Positions 20,417 to 22,026 of a stretch of DNA of 22,026 nt are shown here, in pieces. The DNA comes from Pigoraptor vietnamica (taxonomy: Eukaryota > Opisthokonta > Filasterea): assembly GCA_943704525.1 (NCBI GenBank), contig CALSCQ010001783.1:2703-24728 (forward strand). Reading direction: 5' to 3'. A model generated the notes under the pieces. That model worked only from the letters and a program-made list of their open reading frames with translations. It made no database searches and was not told the DNA's origin. The position numbers were made by a program, and so were the translations under genes. Positions within the stretch are counted from its first letter, which is position 1. Every line of letters starts with the position of its first letter.

Positions 20417-21124
20417 TCTCACACACAGACACACAGGCCGTTGATTTCCCCAGTCGATCCCCAGAGCTCACAAAATGTGGCTCTTAGATGCGAAGTCCGC
20501 TTCCGGGCTTCAAGTATGTTGTGAGTACAATGCACTCAAGGGGTGTGTGTGCCGACTTCAGTGGTCATCACTTGCTTCAAACGGTCGCGCCAAAACTTTC
20601 CTACTATCCTCTATGCCAAATTAACTATACAAGTATTCATACATTTTCTGGAATAAAATTGTACTAGTATTTGAAAATTCTCTTTCGATTCAAATCGGCT
20701 TATTACAGCCCTTATAATACACACTAGAGTTGTGTATTAGAATTGGTATGGAGACTGGATAGAGTGTGGCGCACATGTTTCGCGGATTCGCTCGGGCATC
20801 GTCACGAAATCCGTCCTTCTTCTTCTTTCCCGTCCAAACGCAAACGCATTCACCCTCGCACGCTCTTGCACGACATAGAAAGCGCTCTCATTGTCTCCTG
20901 TTCGACTCGTTTTCTCCCTCTTTGCTCCCTTTTGGTTGTGGCCGGATTGCTTGTCCACATTCTGCGCGCACCGTATCGCCTTCCGCACGTCGCGCTCCTT
21001 TACCTGTCATTCTATTTGGCGAACGGGTTTTGGCTGCTTTGCAGCGGTCCACATAATGATGGCCTAGCGCCCGATCACACTTGTAGCCGTTCGTTGTTGA
21101 CTCCGATTGCGCACGCCGGCGACG
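20417..21124. promoter_or_regulatory. Divergent promoter region with an AT-rich island and a perfect inverted repeat
   Basis: The starts of the E2 gene (minus) and the two-TM protein gene (plus) face away from each other across 708 bp. The sequence at about 20590-20755 is strongly AT-rich in an otherwise GC-rich window. It includes a perfect 9-bp inverted repeat, TAATACACA (20715-20723) and TGTGTATTA (20731-20739), around a 7-bp spacer. A pyrimidine-rich stretch (TTCTTCTTTCCC) follows near 20817. The open frames at 20743-21124 show no domain and no usable splice link to the downstream gene. Confidence 0.45.
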
Positions 21125-22026
21125 ATGCCGTCGGCAGCGGGGGGTGCGGGCGCCGACGACGGCATGTCCGTAGTGGATTATCTCGATCTCGGCTACGAGT
21201 TTTACGCGTCCTTCTTCACGACGATTGTCATACTGTCGGTGCCGTTGCTCGTGTACGACTACTGGTGCGTTGGGCCTTGTTTGCTTGGTGGATGCACCGT
21301 GGCGTGCTGTCATTTTCTCGAGACTCCTGGACAGGATTGACGTGGATGTGTCGCGCGCTGAGTTCTGGAGGAATGGCATTGTCGCGGGCTGTGGTGACGG
21401 CATTGCGTTCTGTATTGATTGTGTTCACGCTGTAAAATTCTGATGTCCCTTTCAGCTTTGTATTCTCTCTGTTTGGCCGCAATGCGTGGCTGGTCGTCCT
21501 GGTCGCCTTTTTCTCTGTGTTGTGGACGGAAGCAAAAGAGGGGGAAGGGTCCTTTCTATGGTAGCTAAATCTTTTTTGTCGGCCATTTCTCGGTGGTGTG
21601 GACCGTTATAACAATCGTTTGTTACCTGTCGAGCCAGGTACAACCACGTGGGAAAGGATGACGAAGAAGGGGACGCGCACGGCGACGACGCCGGATCGTC
21701 CACAGGCCAGGGGCACACGCACGACAAGAAGCCGGCGAAGGTGTGTGCGTGTGCGTGTGCGTACGCCTACCGTCTGTCAGCGTCCTATTTCAGACTCTCT
21801 GTACACCTGACTTTGTATCAACTCGCATGTCGTTGCGCCGCAGGCGAGCGTTGGGTGCAAGATTGTCCCCAATCCGATGCTGCTACTCCGAGGCGCCGAA
21901 TACGGCCGCTTCACGACGGCCAACAACAGGCTCGCCCTCACGCCGTACGACATGTCCCTTACCGCCAAGGACCAGCAGGTGCGCGCAGAGTGGCATACGG
22001 GAAAGAGAGAGAGGGGGGGGAGAGGG
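21125..22026 (+). CDS. Unrecognised protein with two N-terminal membrane segments (5' part, continues past window)
   Basis: Exons: 21125-21264, 21456-21560, 21638-21740, 21844-21978, giving 161 residues with consistent phases. A GTGCGC donor at 21979 opens an intron that runs off the window. The start is the first ATG that leads directly into the conserved-looking segment MSVVDYLDLGYEFYASFF. TM1 is about residues 26-46 and TM2 about 48-71; a short break around C47 suggests a hairpin. A charged His/Asp/Gly-rich loop (about 84-115) follows. The next exon ends YGRFTTANNRLALTPYDMSLTAKDQQ-like and looks conserved in style, but I do not recognise the family. Codon use matches neighbouring genes. 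The function is unknown; an integral membrane location is all that can be said. Confidence 0.65.

Noticed and set aside
20743-21124. Upstream hydrophobic exon of the two-TM gene
   Set aside because: The open frame has no good start context or domain and no phase-compatible donor to the later exons. The pyrimidine-rich character fits a 5' flank better.

Overview
The window is nuclear DNA of a GC-rich, intron-rich eukaryote, most likely a free-living unicellular one. I see GT-AG introns of about 70-490 nt, TTNAY/CTGAC-type branch sites, genes on both strands without operon order, (GT)n microsatellites, and domains limited to eukaryotes (FYVE, BAH, ELM2, SANT, PSI, TSP1, UBE2T). I cannot name the species or lineage from the sequence alone. 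Every exon model here was built by hand from reading frames, splice signals and remembered family motifs.

Layout. 1-88 is a pure A tract. 754-6897 (+) is the largest gene on the plus strand, with eleven exons. It reads as one 1,519-residue protein: SCP2-like lipid-binding domain, FYVE zinc finger, disordered linker, coiled coil, two membrane segments, ABC1/ADCK (UbiB-type) kinase, and class C beta-lactamase-like serine hydrolase. 7211-9541 (-) is a three-exon BAH-ELM2-SANT-GATA-finger gene, the domain order of MTA/RERE co-repressor subunits. 9542-10947 is simple-repeat-rich DNA with no convincing gene. 10948-12769 (-) is a Crinkler/FunK1-like protein with a degenerate nuclease-like domain and a kinase, and it carries an in-frame TGA. 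13104-18479 (-) is a large secreted type I membrane protein (PSI, Kre9-type Ig-like, three TSP1 repeats, Cys-rich, Ser/Thr stalk, SEA-like, one TM, short tail) with a one-base frame break. 19390-20416 (-) is a five-exon UBE2T-like ubiquitin-conjugating enzyme. 21125 to the window end (+) is the 5' part of an unrecognised two-TM protein that shares a 708-bp divergent promoter region with the E2.

How the parts relate. The genes look functionally independent. The strongest candidate for something undescribed is the six-module fusion at 754-6897. It joins lipid transfer (SCP2), PI3P recognition (FYVE), a membrane anchor, an atypical lipid-linked kinase and a serine hydrolase in one chain. The link between its halves is a phase-0 intron (2755-2981); retention of that intron would give a 636-residue SCP2-FYVE membrane protein instead. 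The Crinkler-like gene, flanked by microsatellites and gene-poor DNA, looks like an accessory insertion between conserved genes.
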